From contig NZ_CP031598.1 in the NCBI RefSeq assembly GCF_008728195.1, positions 1,426,001 to 1,490,000 of the forward strand: 64,000 nucleotides of DNA, read 5' to 3'. The stretch is from Roseovarius indicus. GTDB lineage: Bacteria; Pseudomonadota; Alphaproteobacteria; Rhodobacterales; Rhodobacteraceae. Below, piece after piece: positions 1-8,984 of this stretch (position 1 is its first letter; each line of letters starts with the position of its first letter). The notes under the pieces are model-generated. The model saw only the letters and a list, made by a program, of their open reading frames with translations, was not told the origin of the DNA and ran no database searches. Made by a program: the position numbers and the translations under genes.

Positions 1-1220
1 GCGCCCGCGAGCAGGACGCCGATGATGACCATGCCCTTGCCCGCATCCTCGAGGCCATTGAGCAGCTTGCCCAGCATGTCGCGGAAGGGGAGGCGGCCGA
101 TCTCGGTCGCGACGAAGGCGATGAGCAGCCCCACGATGCCGTAGAAGGCCGAGGTTGCGATCGACCGGCCGAGGTAGATACCGATCCCGAGCCCCGAGAG
201 GGCCGCCAGGATCGGCGCCACCCGGCGCGGGGCAAGGATATGCGGCCACGCCGGCATCTCATGCTCGGGCACGATGGCGAGGCCCCGGCGCAGCGCGACG
301 AAATGCACGGTCACGAAGACGGACACATAAAAGAGAATGGCGGGCAGGACGGCGCCGACGATGATGGTCCAGTAAGATACGCCAAGGATCTCGGCCATCA
401 CGAAAGCGGCCGCGCCCATGATCGGCGGGGCGATCTGGCCGCCGGTGGAGGCCACTGCCTCGACGGCCGCCGCGAAGGGGCGTGGATAGCCGAGGCGGGT
501 CATCATCGGGATGGTGAAGTTGCCGGTCGTGGCCACGTTGGCCACCGCCGATCCCGAGATCATACCGAAGAGGCCGCTGGCAATGGTGGATATCTTGGCC
601 GCGCCGCCGGGCTGTCGCCCACCCAGCCGCATCGCGAGGTCCATGAAGGCCTGCCCGCCGCCCGTGTGCAGGAGCAATGCGCCGAAGAGGACGAAGGCGG
701 ATACCACGGTCGCCGCAACGCCGGTGAGCATGCCCCAGATGCCCAGATCGCTGAGGAAGATCGTTTCGGTGATGAAGGCCGGATCGAAGCCGCGGTGCCG
801 CAGGGGGCCGGGGAGAATGTTTCCGAAGGCCGCATAGGCGATGCCCAGTAGGACGAGGAGCGGAAAGATCGGCCCCACGGTGCGCCGCCCGAGTTCCAGC
901 ACGGCGAGTACCACGCCGGCTGTCAGCGCCATGTCCAGCGTCGTGGCCCAGGGCATTTCCGTCATGATGCGGTCGTAGTTCACGACAACGTAGGCGCATG
1001 CGCTTGCGGTGGCGGCCATCAGCGTCAGGTCGATGGCCAGACCAACCGGCCGCCATGTCTTGCCCTTTCCGAGAGGATAGAGGGCAAAACCGAGTGCCGT
1101 GACCAGCGCGAGGAAAAGCGCGCGCTGGATAAGCCCCTCGAATGGGCCGGTTGCGGCGGTATATAGAACGAAGAGACCAACGGCGAGCGCCAGTCCCTTC
1201 TGTATGCGTTCCGCGGTCAT
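1..1220 (-). CDS. TRAP transporter fused permease (4TM/12TM), TAXI-associated, 3' end outside window
   Basis: Membrane permease of a TRAP transporter in which the small DctQ-like and large DctM-like subunits are one chain, the form that pairs with TAXI binding proteins. About 406 residues are visible, starting MTAERIQKGLAL; the C-terminal part lies beyond base 1. Several hydrophobic helices are followed by the typical core GLFGMISGSAVANVATTGNFT and TGGQIAPPIMGAAAFVMAE. It starts 9 bases after the stop of the TAXI binding protein gene, so the two are one operon. Family members are secondary importers driven by an ion gradient. The substrate cannot be told from sequence; TAXI systems often carry glutamate or other carboxylates. 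Confidence 0.9.
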   Translation of the reverse strand, partial: MTAERIQKGLALAVGLFVLYTAATGPFEGLIQRALFLALVTALGFALYPLGKGKTWRPVGLAIDLTLMAATASACAYVVVNYDRIMTEMPWATTLDMALTAGVVLAVLELGRRTVGPIFPLLVLLGIAYAAFGNILPGPLRHRGFDPAFITETIFLSDLGIWGMLTGVAATVVSAFVLFGALLLHTGGGQAFMDLAMRLGGRQPGGAAKISTIASGLFGMISGSAVANVATTGNFTIPMMTRLGYPRPFAAAVEAVASTGGQIAPPIMGAAAFVMAEILGVSYWTIIVGAVLPAILFYVSVFVTVHFVALRRGLAIVPEHEMPAWPHILAPRRVAPILAALSGLGIGIYLGRSIATSAFYGIVGLLIAFVATEIGRLPFRDMLGKLLNGLEDAGKGMVIIGVLLAG

Positions 1221-1229
1221 GGCCGTAGG

Positions 1230-2192
1230 TTACTCGGCCGGTTTCAGTTTTTCGGGCAGTTCAATCCCTTGTTCCTCGAACCAGCGCGCGGCGCCGGGGT
1301 GCAGGGGAATGGTGCCATACTGAAGCGTGACGTCGGCAAGGTTCATGCCCTTCAGGCTCGACATGGCGTTGGCCTGGGCTTCCTTGTCTTCCATGATCAC
1401 CTTGACGACCTGATAGACCACGTCCTCATCCATCGTGGAGGGCGCGGCGACGCCGACGCCGAAGCTCCACGCCGTGTAGGCGGGAAGCCCGTCGGCGGCG
1501 CCTTCCGGGACGTCGACGACTGAGATGTCGGGCATCTCGGAACGCAAGGTCTCGGCCTGGTCATCGGTCAGCCCGAGGATCGAGATATCGGTCGAGGTGG
1601 CGATATCCATGGTCGACCCGTCGAGCTTGTTGCCCGCGCCAGACTTCACGTATCCGGCGACGCGGTTGTCCTTGATCATCCCCACGATATCGGTGGTCGA
1701 GCCGCGAACGAAATCCGCGCTCAGGCCCAGTGTCTCGAAGACGGCTTCTGTCGTGGCTTCCGTGGCGGAGCCCCTCATGCCCGGGTTGAAGCGGACCTCT
1801 TTCAGGTCTTCGAGGCTGTCGACGTCGGCATCTGCGCGGACGACCACGTTCTGGGGCGCGCCGGTGTATACCCAGAGCAGGGTAAGATCCTGCGCGTTGC
1901 CCTCGAACTCGTTCGTGCCTTCGGCGGCGTGGCGCTGGACATTGGTGGTCACGGTGCCGAAATCCACCTGGCCGCGGGCCATGCGGCGGACGTTGTCCAT
2001 CGTGCCGCCGGTTTCGACGACGGAGGCGCGAAGCCCTTCGGCGTTTTCATTGATCAGCTGACCGACAGCCACGAAATAGGCGTAGTGACTGGACGAGGCC
2101 GAAACCGAGCCGATGAGCAGGTCGGTTTCCTGAGCCGCCAGCGGACCGGCAAGCAGCGTCGAGCCCAGAAAAGCATAGGCAAAGTGTTTCAT
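1230..2192 (-). CDS. TAXI family TRAP transporter solute-binding protein
   Basis: Periplasmic ligand-binding protein of 320 residues that delivers substrate to the fused permease just downstream. It has a Sec signal peptide (MKHFAYAFLGSTLLAGPLAAQ) and then a TAXI/NMT1-like fold with ETDLLIGSVSASSSHYAYF near the mature N-terminus and VRFNPGMRGSATE in the middle. The ATG at 2192 has a strong AGGGAGG ribosome site 8 bases upstream. It is divergent from the LysR-type gene that starts at 2288, the usual arrangement when the regulator controls the transporter. Ligand unknown. Confidence 0.92.
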   Translation of the reverse strand: MKHFAYAFLGSTLLAGPLAAQETDLLIGSVSASSSHYAYFVAVGQLINENAEGLRASVVETGGTMDNVRRMARGQVDFGTVTTNVQRHAAEGTNEFEGNAQDLTLLWVYTGAPQNVVVRADADVDSLEDLKEVRFNPGMRGSATEATTEAVFETLGLSADFVRGSTTDIVGMIKDNRVAGYVKSGAGNKLDGSTMDIATSTDISILGLTDDQAETLRSEMPDISVVDVPEGAADGLPAYTAWSFGVGVAAPSTMDEDVVYQVVKVIMEDKEAQANAMSSLKGMNLADVTLQYGTIPLHPGAARWFEEQGIELPEKLKPAE

Positions 2193-2261
2193 ATTTTCCT
2201 CCCTAGATACGCAGCGATACGTACACAGCCACGAGGATGGCGCAGAATCTCTGTTGCGAGA

Positions 2262-2299
2262 ATTGCGATACTGGCGATAATTGTTGCATGAATCGCAAT
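2262..2299. promoter_or_regulatory. Candidate LysR operator between TAXI operon and regulator
   Basis: The divergent promoter region holds ATTGCGAT (2262-2269) and its inverse ATCGCAAT (2292-2299), with a smaller TTGC-N7-GCAA repeat at 2284-2298. Inverted repeats of this kind are typical LysR-type binding sites. It touches the preferred ATG of the regulator, which would suit autorepression. Inference only. Confidence 0.35.
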
Positions 2300-3196
2300 A
2301 TACCCTCGCTGACGGATTTTCGGATCGTGGTCACGCTGAAGGAGGCCGGCTCTTTCCGGGCGGCAGCCGAGACGTTGGGCATGTCGACCTCGGCGCTGTC
2401 CCGGCAGCTTGCGGCGCTGGAACTGCGGCTGGGATCGCGGCTCTTCGATCGCGACACGCGCAATGTCACGCCGACGGCATCGGGCCTTGCCTTTGCCCGG
2501 TCGGCGGAACGCATGATCCACACGGCCGAAGACGTCATGACCGAGTTCGATGCCTACCTTTCGGTCAGCCACGGGCAGCTGACCATCGCCGGGCTGCCTT
2601 CGGTGACGGCCGGGCTGTTGCCCGGCTTGTTGTCGAGTTTTTCCAGGGCACATCCGGATCTCGACCTGCATATCATCGACGGGCTCTCGGGGAGTGTCGT
2701 TGACCTGGTCGAGACCGGGCAAGCCGATCTCGGGTTCACGGCCGGCACGATCTCGGCGCGGAAGCGGCTTTCCTTCAGGCCGCTGATGGACGACACGTTC
2801 GTGGCCGTCGGTGCGCCGGATGGTCCGTTGGCGGAGGACCGTGTCTACAGCATGGTCGAGCTTGTGGAGATGCCCGCCATCGCGATGGAGAAGGGTGCGA
2901 GCGTGCGGGAATTGCTGGACGGGGCGTATCAACGGTTCGACACGGCCCTGACGCCGCGGTTCGAGGTGGCGCTTCTTGCCACGGCGGGGGCGCTCGTGGC
3001 CGAGGGGCTTGGTATCTCGATCCTGCCGACGATGACGCTGCCGGTGCTGCCGATGGAACGGTTGGTCCAACGTCCGATCAGTGATTTCGGTGCGAAACGC
3101 AGGATCGGGCTGGTCTGGCAATCGGGCCGCTCGCTTTCGCCGGCTGCGGCGGCTTTCCTGGGGCATGTGCAGCGGAATCTGCCGGCGATCGCTTGA
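2288..3196 (+). CDS. LysR family transcriptional regulator
   Basis: DNA-binding regulator of 302 residues. The N-terminal winged helix-turn-helix reads SLTDFRIVVTLKEAGSFRAA then LGMSTSALSRQLAALE (residues about 7-45), followed by a periplasmic-binding-protein-like effector domain. It is divergent from the TAXI TRAP operon and probably controls it. An ATG at 2237 in the same frame would add a 17-residue cysteine-rich leader that is not typical of the family, so 2288 is preferred, although neither start has a clear ribosome site. It is followed by the convergent dctM gene. Confidence 0.88.
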   Translation: MNRNIPSLTDFRIVVTLKEAGSFRAAAETLGMSTSALSRQLAALELRLGSRLFDRDTRNVTPTASGLAFARSAERMIHTAEDVMTEFDAYLSVSHGQLTIAGLPSVTAGLLPGLLSSFSRAHPDLDLHIIDGLSGSVVDLVETGQADLGFTAGTISARKRLSFRPLMDDTFVAVGAPDGPLAEDRVYSMVELVEMPAIAMEKGASVRELLDGAYQRFDTALTPRFEVALLATAGALVAEGLGISILPTMTLPVLPMERLVQRPISDFGAKRRIGLVWQSGRSLSPAAAAFLGHVQRNLPAIA

Positions 3197-3256
3197 TGGC
3201 GTGCAGCGGTTTCGATCTTGTTGCCGCAGGGTCGGCGTGGTGGTCCTTCAGGTGGG

Positions 3257-4543
3257 TTACCGCATGGTCGAAGGAAGCCAGAGCGTGATGGCCGGAAAGG
3301 CGGCGAGCAGCGCGATGATGACGAGGTGGGCCCACACGTGAGGGGCGACGCCCCGGAACAATTCACCGAGCGGCCGGCGCGTGTATCGCGCCACGACAAA
3401 GACGTTCATGCCGAGCGGCGGCGTCACCATTCCGACCTCGGCGGTGACGACCACGAGGACGCCGAACCAGACCGGATCAAAACCAAGCTGGAGGATCAGC
3501 GGCAGGATCACCGGTACCGTCAGGATCAGGATTGCGATCTGGTCCATGAAGAACCCCAGAACCAGGTAACCGAGCAGGATCACGGCAAGGATCGCCCACC
3601 GCGAGGTTTCGAGCCCGCCGACCCAGAGGGTGATGTCGTTGGTCATGCGCGTCAGGGTGAAGAAGTAGCCGAAGATATGCGCGCCGAGGATGATGAAGAG
3701 GACCATGCAGGTGGTTTGAACGGCCGATCGAAGCGCCCGCATCGCGGCGGGCAGGGTGAGCCGGCGTTCCCATGCCGCGATGAGCATCGCGCAGAAGGCG
3801 CCGATGCCTGAGGCCTCGGTCGGCGTTGCGATGCCGGAATAGATTGTGCCGGTGACGGCGAGGAAGAGAAGCAGCACCAACCCGACGCGCTTCAGGGCTC
3901 CGAACTTTTCACGCAGGGTATAGCTGCGGCCGAGCGGCGCCACAGAGGGGTCACGCCAGACGAGAAAGGCGATGGTGGCGATGATCGTGGCCGTCACGAT
4001 CAGGCCGGGAATGACGCCGCCGATCAGCAGGGCACCGATCGGAATATCCGCGATGATCCCGTAGAGGATCAATGCCACCGAGGGTGGGATCAGCATGGCA
4101 AGCGTCCCCGAGATCGCGACGACGCCGCAGGCGAGTTTCGGTTCGTATCCTTCCTTGAGCATCGCGGGGATCGAAGTCGAGGCGAGCGTCGCTGCCGCCG
4201 CCGTCGATGAGCCCGAGATGGCTCCGAAGCCGGCGCCGGCGAGCGCGGTTGCCATGGCGACGCCGCCGCGCAGGCGCCCGACCCAGATTGTGGCCGCGCG
4301 AAAGAGATCGTTGGCCACGCCAGATAGGATGACGAATTCGGCCATGAGCATGAACATCGGGATGGTGATGATCTCGTAATCGTTCGCGGTCGAAAGGGGG
4401 GCGGTCTGGAGGATGCCTTGCAGCACCGGCCATCCGCCGAAGAGGTAGAGGCCAAGCGCGCCCGACACCCCCATGGCCAGGGCCACAGGAAGCCCGAAGA
4501 CGAGCATGATGCAGAGAGTGGCGAGGGCGATGGCGACTGTCAT
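3257..4543 (-). CDS. dctM: TRAP transporter large permease subunit DctM
   Basis: Large membrane subunit (428 residues, about 12 helices) of a DctPQM-type TRAP importer. The start MTVAIALATLCIMLVFGLPV and the motifs GFGAISGSSTAAAATLAS and AIPPSVALILYGI-like (LIPPSVALILYGI) are diagnostic. Its ATG overlaps the stop of dctQ as ATGA, so the two are translationally coupled. It is the last gene of the minus-strand operon that begins with dctP at 10013. An upstream in-frame extension reads through dctQ in another frame and is not used. Confidence 0.93.
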   Translation of the reverse strand: MTVAIALATLCIMLVFGLPVALAMGVSGALGLYLFGGWPVLQGILQTAPLSTANDYEIITIPMFMLMAEFVILSGVANDLFRAATIWVGRLRGGVAMATALAGAGFGAISGSSTAAAATLASTSIPAMLKEGYEPKLACGVVAISGTLAMLIPPSVALILYGIIADIPIGALLIGGVIPGLIVTATIIATIAFLVWRDPSVAPLGRSYTLREKFGALKRVGLVLLLFLAVTGTIYSGIATPTEASGIGAFCAMLIAAWERRLTLPAAMRALRSAVQTTCMVLFIILGAHIFGYFFTLTRMTNDITLWVGGLETSRWAILAVILLGYLVLGFFMDQIAILILTVPVILPLILQLGFDPVWFGVLVVVTAEVGMVTPPLGMNVFVVARYTRRPLGELFRGVAPHVWAHLVIIALLAAFPAITLWLPSTMR

Positions 4544-5127
4544 TCGTCGCCCCTTGTCTGCGTGGCTGCCGTCACGGGAGGCGGGGGCAGTTCGACCTGC
4601 ACGCGGCCGGTCGCCGCCGAGAGGCAGTGGAAAGCCGAGAGATAGGCGCAGCGCAGGGTCAGCACGGTGACGCCCAGCACGAGGATCGCATGCGCGATCC
4701 AGGTCGGCCACGGAATGATGGTTGCCAGCCGGTCATCGCGGATGAAGGCCAGCCAGGTTTCCTGTGCTTCGAGCCAGGCAATGAGCCCGACCAGCACGGT
4801 GCCCGCCGCGAACCCGGCCGCCTGGACCGCGTGGAGGAGCCGCATTGGCACAAGCGGTACGAAGATATCGAGGGCGATATGGCCATGCTGATGCATCGTG
4901 TCGGAGAGACCGAAGAACAGAACCGCCCCGACCAGGTAAAGGCCGATCATCTCGTAGGACCATGACAGGGGCGCGGCGAAGGCATAGCGCAGGACCACGT
5001 CGATCGTGACAATCACCATGATCGCGGCCATCGCGACGCCGGAGAGGCCGGCGAGGATGACCTCGATCCGTGCAATCCAGCGGGACACCTGGTTTGCGTG
5101 GGCTGGTTCGTGTCCCGGTGTGGTCAT
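4540..5127 (-). CDS. dctQ: TRAP transporter small permease subunit DctQ
   Basis: Small membrane subunit of 195 residues with four predicted helices; the first is LAGLSGVAMAAIMVIVTIDV and is followed by the family motif VVLRYAFAAPLSWSYEM. It partners DctM and, through the operon, the DctP protein at 8985. The ATG at 5127 has an AGGAGGAAAAGAC ribosome site. It overlaps dctM by four bases. Unusually, four catabolic enzyme genes separate dctQ and dctM from dctP, so transport and metabolism are probably co-regulated. Confidence 0.9.
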   Translation of the reverse strand: MTTPGHEPAHANQVSRWIARIEVILAGLSGVAMAAIMVIVTIDVVLRYAFAAPLSWSYEMIGLYLVGAVLFFGLSDTMHQHGHIALDIFVPLVPMRLLHAVQAAGFAAGTVLVGLIAWLEAQETWLAFIRDDRLATIIPWPTWIAHAILVLGVTVLTLRCAYLSAFHCLSAATGRVQVELPPPPVTAATQTRGDE

Positions 5128-5241
5128 GTCTTTTCCTCCTGTCCGTCGCTCTTGCCGGCACGCCGGATGGTGGCCTTGAGCGGTGTCGGCGCTCGGGTGG
5201 CATGGAGATTATTGCAACCGGCTTCGGACATCGGCCTGTTC

Positions 5242-6408
5242 TCAGTACGACTTTGGCAGACCGAGCACGCGCTCGGCAATGTAGCAAAGAGCGAGTTGGG
5301 GCGAGACGGGGGCGATGCGCGGAATCAGGCTTTCGCGGAGGTAGCGTTCGACATGGTACTCTTTCGCGTAGCCGAAGCCGCCATGGGTCATCACCGCCTG
5401 CTGGCAGGCATTGAACCCGGCCTCGCCGGCCAGGTACTTCGCCATGTTGGCCGCGGCCCCGCACGGCAGGTCGTGGTCATATTCCCAGGCGGCCTTGAGG
5501 GTCACCAGCCACGCCGCCTCAAGTTCGGACCGGCAAACGGCCAAGGGGTGCTGGATCGCCTGGTTCTTCCCGATCGGCCTGTTGAAGACATTGCGATCGC
5601 ACGCATAGGCGGTGGCCTTTGCCAGCGCGGCGAAGCCCAGCCCGATCGCCTCGGCGGCGATCAGGATCCGCTCGGGGTTCATGCCGTCGAGGATGTATCG
5701 GAAGCCTTCGCCCTCCTCCCCGATACGATCGCTTTCCGGTATCTCGAAATCCTCGAAAAACAGCTCGTTGGAATCGACGGCCTTGCGGCCCATCTTCTCG
5801 ATTTCGGAGACGGTGATGCGGTTGCGGTCGATCGGCGTATAGAACATCGACAGGCCCTCGGTCGGGCGGCGGACCTCTTCCAGCGGGGTCGTGCGGGCCA
5901 GCAGGAGAATGTTGTCGGCGACCTGCGCGGTGGATATCCAGACCTTCTGCCCATTCACGACGTAGCGGTCGCCGCGCCGCTCGGCGCGCAGTTTGAGCTG
6001 GGTGGTGTTCAGCCCCGTGTTCGGCTCGGTCACGCCGAAGCAGGCCTTTTCGCGGCCTTCGGCCATCGGCCGGACCATGCGGTTCTTCTGGTCTTCCGTG
6101 CCGAAGACATCGACCGGTTTCAGCCCGAAGATGTTGATGTGCACGGAAGAGGCGCCAGACAGGCCGGCGCCGCTTTCGGCGATGGACCGCATCATGATCG
6201 CGGCCTCGGTGACCCCGAGCCCGGCGCCGCCCTGGGCCTCTGCCGTACAGATGCCCAACCAACCTTCGCGGGCCAGCGCATCGTAGAAGTCCAGCGGGAA
6301 GCCGCCCTCCCGGTCCTTTTGCAGCCAGTACTCGTCTCCGAAATCACCGCAGATCCGCTCGATCGCGTCCTTGATCGCCTGCTGCTCTTCGGTAAGTGCG
6401 AAATCCAT
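5242..6408 (-). CDS. Acyl-CoA dehydrogenase family protein
   Basis: FAD enzyme of 388 residues, normally catalysing alpha-beta dehydrogenation of acyl-CoA thioesters. It shows the family signature CFGVTEPNTGLNTTQLKLRA (about residues 120-140), KVWIS for FAD, and QAVMTHGGFGYAKEYHVERY near the C-terminus. The usual IYEGTSEI segment with the catalytic Glu is replaced by RIAPVS. The ATG at 6408 has a GGAGG site inside the end of the CoA transferase gene, 4 bases away. Together with that gene and the beta-hydroxyacid dehydrogenase it suggests CoA-linked breakdown of a carboxylic acid brought in by the TRAP system. Confidence 0.9.
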   Translation of the reverse strand: MDFALTEEQQAIKDAIERICGDFGDEYWLQKDREGGFPLDFYDALAREGWLGICTAEAQGGAGLGVTEAAIMMRSIAESGAGLSGASSVHINIFGLKPVDVFGTEDQKNRMVRPMAEGREKACFGVTEPNTGLNTTQLKLRAERRGDRYVVNGQKVWISTAQVADNILLLARTTPLEEVRRPTEGLSMFYTPIDRNRITVSEIEKMGRKAVDSNELFFEDFEIPESDRIGEEGEGFRYILDGMNPERILIAAEAIGLGFAALAKATAYACDRNVFNRPIGKNQAIQHPLAVCRSELEAAWLVTLKAAWEYDHDLPCGAAANMAKYLAGEAGFNACQQAVMTHGGFGYAKEYHVERYLRESLIPRIAPVSPQLALCYIAERVLGLPKSY

Positions 6409-6412
6409 GTGG

Positions 6413-7615
6413 TCAAGCCTCCTTGGGCAGGGTCAGCACGCCGGCGTCGACAAGCGCCGCGATCTCTTTCGGATCAAACCCGGCTTCGGCCAGCACGGCG
6501 GGGCCGTCGGCGCCCAGTTGCGGCGCCAGGCGCTCGGGCTTTGCGCCGGTGCGCGAAAAGGTTGTCGGGACGGCCATCTGGCGCATGGGGCCCTCGGTGG
6601 GATGGTCGACATCCTGGAAGAAGCCGGTGGCGGCAAGGTGGGGGTCTTCCAGTACCGATTTGAACGAGTGCATGGGCATGGCCGGCACGTCGGCACGGTC
6701 GAACAGGTCGAGCCATTCCCGGGTGGTGCGGGTGACCATGATGCGCCCGAGCTCGGCATAGACCTCGTCGATATGGGCCATGCGCGCGTTGAAGGAGGCG
6801 AACCGGGGATCGGCAGCGGGCATCTCGGGTTGGCCGAGTTCGCGGTAGAACCGCTCCCAATGGCCATCGTTGTAGATCAGGGCGCAGACATAGCCATCTT
6901 TCGTCTGGTACGGGCGGCGGTCGGGTGACAGGTGGCGGGAATATCCGCCTTCGTCCATCGGGGGTTCAAAGGTGAGGCCGCCCAGGTGATCCCCGAGGAT
7001 CATCGAGAGCATGGTTTCGAACATCGGCACCTCGACCCGCTGGCCGTGGCCTGAGCGCGTGCGCTCGATCACCGCTGACAGGATGGCGTTCACCGCCGAC
7101 ATCCCGACGATGCGATCCGCGATTGCCGCGGGAACGTAGGAGGGCTGCTGACCGGCGCGGATGAAGCTGTGAGCGATACAGGCGCCACCCTGGATCAGGT
7201 CATCATAGGCGGGGCGCGCGGCGTAGGGGCCGCGCTGGTCAAAGCCCACCAGCGCCGCGTAGATCAACCGGGGATTCTGTGGCTCGAGCGCGTCCCAGCT
7301 CAACCCGAGCCGTGCCATCGCCTTGGGCCGTATATTGGTGATCAGGACGTCTGCCTTCTCGACCAGACGCATCAGGGACTCGCGCCCCGACGGGTGCTTG
7401 AGGTCAAGCGCCACGCTGCGCTTGGAGCGGTTCGTATTCATGAACAGAGGGCCCATGCCTTCGTGCCGCTTGGGGCCGATCTGCCGGATCAGGTCACCGG
7501 ATGGGGCCTCGACCTTGATCACGTCGGCCCCGTAGTCGCCCAGGATCTGGGTGGCGTACGGGCCCATCAGAACCGTCGTCATGTCGAGGATTCTCAATCC
7601 GTCCAGTGGTCCCAT
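6413..7615 (-). CDS. CaiB/BaiF family CoA transferase
   Basis: Class III CoA transferase of 400 residues that would move CoA between acyl-CoA and a free acid by a mixed-anhydride mechanism. The N-terminus GPLDGLRILDMTTVLMGPYA and ADVIKVEAPSGD are typical; the catalytic Asp is probably in AAIADRIVGMSA (about residue 170). The ATG at 7615 has an AGGAG site. It lies between the carboxymuconolactone-decarboxylase-like gene and the acyl-CoA dehydrogenase and likely activates the imported acid. Substrate not assignable. Confidence 0.92.
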   Translation of the reverse strand: MGPLDGLRILDMTTVLMGPYATQILGDYGADVIKVEAPSGDLIRQIGPKRHEGMGPLFMNTNRSKRSVALDLKHPSGRESLMRLVEKADVLITNIRPKAMARLGLSWDALEPQNPRLIYAALVGFDQRGPYAARPAYDDLIQGGACIAHSFIRAGQQPSYVPAAIADRIVGMSAVNAILSAVIERTRSGHGQRVEVPMFETMLSMILGDHLGGLTFEPPMDEGGYSRHLSPDRRPYQTKDGYVCALIYNDGHWERFYRELGQPEMPAADPRFASFNARMAHIDEVYAELGRIMVTRTTREWLDLFDRADVPAMPMHSFKSVLEDPHLAATGFFQDVDHPTEGPMRQMAVPTTFSRTGAKPERLAPQLGADGPAVLAEAGFDPKEIAALVDAGVLTLPKEA

Positions 7616-7654
7616 TCCGAATGTCTCCTGCTTTTGTCCGGTCCGGATCGATGG

Positions 7655-8026
7655 TCAGTCGATCTCGGCCAGGACTATTTCGGCGGAGCGGAATCCTTCG
7701 ACCCCGGCCGGAATGCCCGCGTAGATGCCTACCATCGTCATCGCATGGCGGATCTCTTCAGGGGTGCAGCCGTTGTTCAGCGCGCCGCGCAGATGCGCAC
7801 GGAGCTCGGGCACCCGGCCGGTTGTTGCGAGCATCGTGATGACCAGTAGGCTGCAGTCGCGCGGGGTGAGAGGGCCGCCGGCCCATCCCTCGCCGAAGCA
7901 GTAGCCGTCTATCAGGTCACGATAATGCCCGTTGAAGTCGTTCCGGCCCGACGCGCGCGCTTCGTAATACTCGTCGCCCATCGTCTGCCGCAGGATCGCG
8001 CGACCCGTTTCAAGCCTGTCCGTCAT
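7655..8026 (-). CDS. Carboxymuconolactone decarboxylase family protein
   Basis: Protein of 123 residues of the CMD/AhpD-like all-alpha family. It resembles 4-carboxymuconolactone decarboxylase (PcaC) in length and in GGPLTPRDCSLLVITMLA and EIRHAMTMVGIYAGIPAGVE. No CxxC thiol pair of the AhpD branch is present. No other pca gene is nearby, so a beta-ketoadipate role is doubtful; it may act on a lactone or keto-acid intermediate of this operon. The ATG at 8026 overlaps the stop of the upstream dehydrogenase gene (ATGA) and has a GGAGAAGAG site. An upstream extension in the same frame is antisense-like noise. Confidence 0.85.
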   Translation of the reverse strand: MTDRLETGRAILRQTMGDEYYEARASGRNDFNGHYRDLIDGYCFGEGWAGGPLTPRDCSLLVITMLATTGRVPELRAHLRGALNNGCTPEEIRHAMTMVGIYAGIPAGVEGFRSAEIVLAEID

Positions 8027-8925
8027 ATCTCTTCTCCGTTCCTGCGGCCGACTTCTGCTCCGGCCCATCCTTCGTAAAGCTTGATAACGTTGGCATAATC
8101 CTGTTGGGCGTGGCCGGCGCCCATGCCCATGGCAAGCATCTGCTGGACCAGCCTGTTGACCGGCATCGGCACGCCGAGGCGTTCCGCTTCGCCAAGGCAA
8201 AGCCTTACGTCCTTGTCCAGAAGCTCGGTCGTGAACCGCATTGGAAAGCTGCGGTCCGCTATGCATTGCGGGATCTTCACCGAGGTGGCGAAGCTTTGTC
8301 CGCTCGAGGCGTTGAGCACGTCAAGCATCGTGTCGGTGTCGAGCCCGGCCTTGGCGCCGACCACCAGCCCCTCGAACGCGGCGATGACCGAGGCGGCGCA
8401 AAGCGTATTGTTGATGACCTTCATCAACTGGCCGGCCCCCGGTGTTTCGCCGAGATAGAATACCTTGCTGCCGATCGGTTCCAGCAGGGGCGTGATCTCG
8501 TCGTAGGTTTTGCGCGGGCCCGATGTCATCAGTGTCAGTGAACCGGCCTCGGCGCCCGAGATGCCGCCACTTACCGGTGCATCGATGAGGGTGACGCCCT
8601 TCTCCCCGAGCCTGGTGGCGAGCGATTGCGTGACCGTCGGCCCGGTGGTGGAAAGATCCACGATGATGCGCACGCCAGCCTCGGCCAATCCACCGGATCC
8701 GAGCGCCACGGCTTCGACGACGGCGGGAGTGGGCAGGCTCAGGACCACGATGTCAACCTTTGCGCCAAGCTCGGCGAGGCTTGCGGCCGGTGTGGCGCCG
8801 GCTGCGGCCAGATCCTGTAGCGCGTCCGCGCTCGTGTCGCTGACCACGAGGTCGTGCCCAGCCCCGATCAAGCGCCGCGCCATGGGATTGCCCATTCGGC
8901 CCAGCCCGACGAATCCGACTTTCAT
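8023..8925 (-). CDS. NAD(P)-dependent beta-hydroxyacid dehydrogenase (3-hydroxyisobutyrate dehydrogenase family)
   Basis: Enzyme of 300 residues oxidising a 3-hydroxy acid or reducing the semialdehyde. The N-terminal Rossmann motif KVGFVGLGRMGNPMARRL, the substrate segment DAPVSGGISGAEAGSLT and the catalytic-lysine region GAGQLMKVINNTL (about residue 169) are all conserved. Start at 8925 is chosen for its AGGAGA site and because the N-terminus begins exactly with the dinucleotide fold. It could be a 3-hydroxyisobutyrate, tartronate semialdehyde or related dehydrogenase; sequence alone does not decide. Co-transcribed with the TRAP and CoA-transferase genes. Confidence 0.9.
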   Translation of the reverse strand: MKVGFVGLGRMGNPMARRLIGAGHDLVVSDTSADALQDLAAAGATPAASLAELGAKVDIVVLSLPTPAVVEAVALGSGGLAEAGVRIIVDLSTTGPTVTQSLATRLGEKGVTLIDAPVSGGISGAEAGSLTLMTSGPRKTYDEITPLLEPIGSKVFYLGETPGAGQLMKVINNTLCAASVIAAFEGLVVGAKAGLDTDTMLDVLNASSGQSFATSVKIPQCIADRSFPMRFTTELLDKDVRLCLGEAERLGVPMPVNRLVQQMLAMGMGAGHAQQDYANVIKLYEGWAGAEVGRRNGEEI

Positions 8926-8948
8926 TTCAGGTATTCTCCTGGGTGAAA

Positions 8949-8977
8949 GGCCCCTGTCAGCATGTCCGGCAGGGGCC
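8949..8977 (-). other. Stem-loop between dctP and the dehydrogenase gene
   Basis: A perfect 8-base inverted repeat, GGCCCCTG and CAGGGGCC, with a 13-base loop lies just after the dctP stop. It has no long T run. Intercistronic hairpins after binding-protein genes usually protect the upstream mRNA and lower downstream expression, which would give DctP in excess. A comparable hairpin follows the other binding-protein gene at 25621. Confidence 0.6.
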
Positions 8978-8984
8978 GGTCTTT

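Noticed and set aside
5098..6663. Plus-strand open frame of 521 codons
   Set aside because: Antisense to the acyl-CoA dehydrogenase and CoA transferase; no domain, shadow composition.
7655..8026. Beta-ketoadipate (pca) pathway
   Set aside because: Only a PcaC-like protein is present; no other pca gene is in the window.
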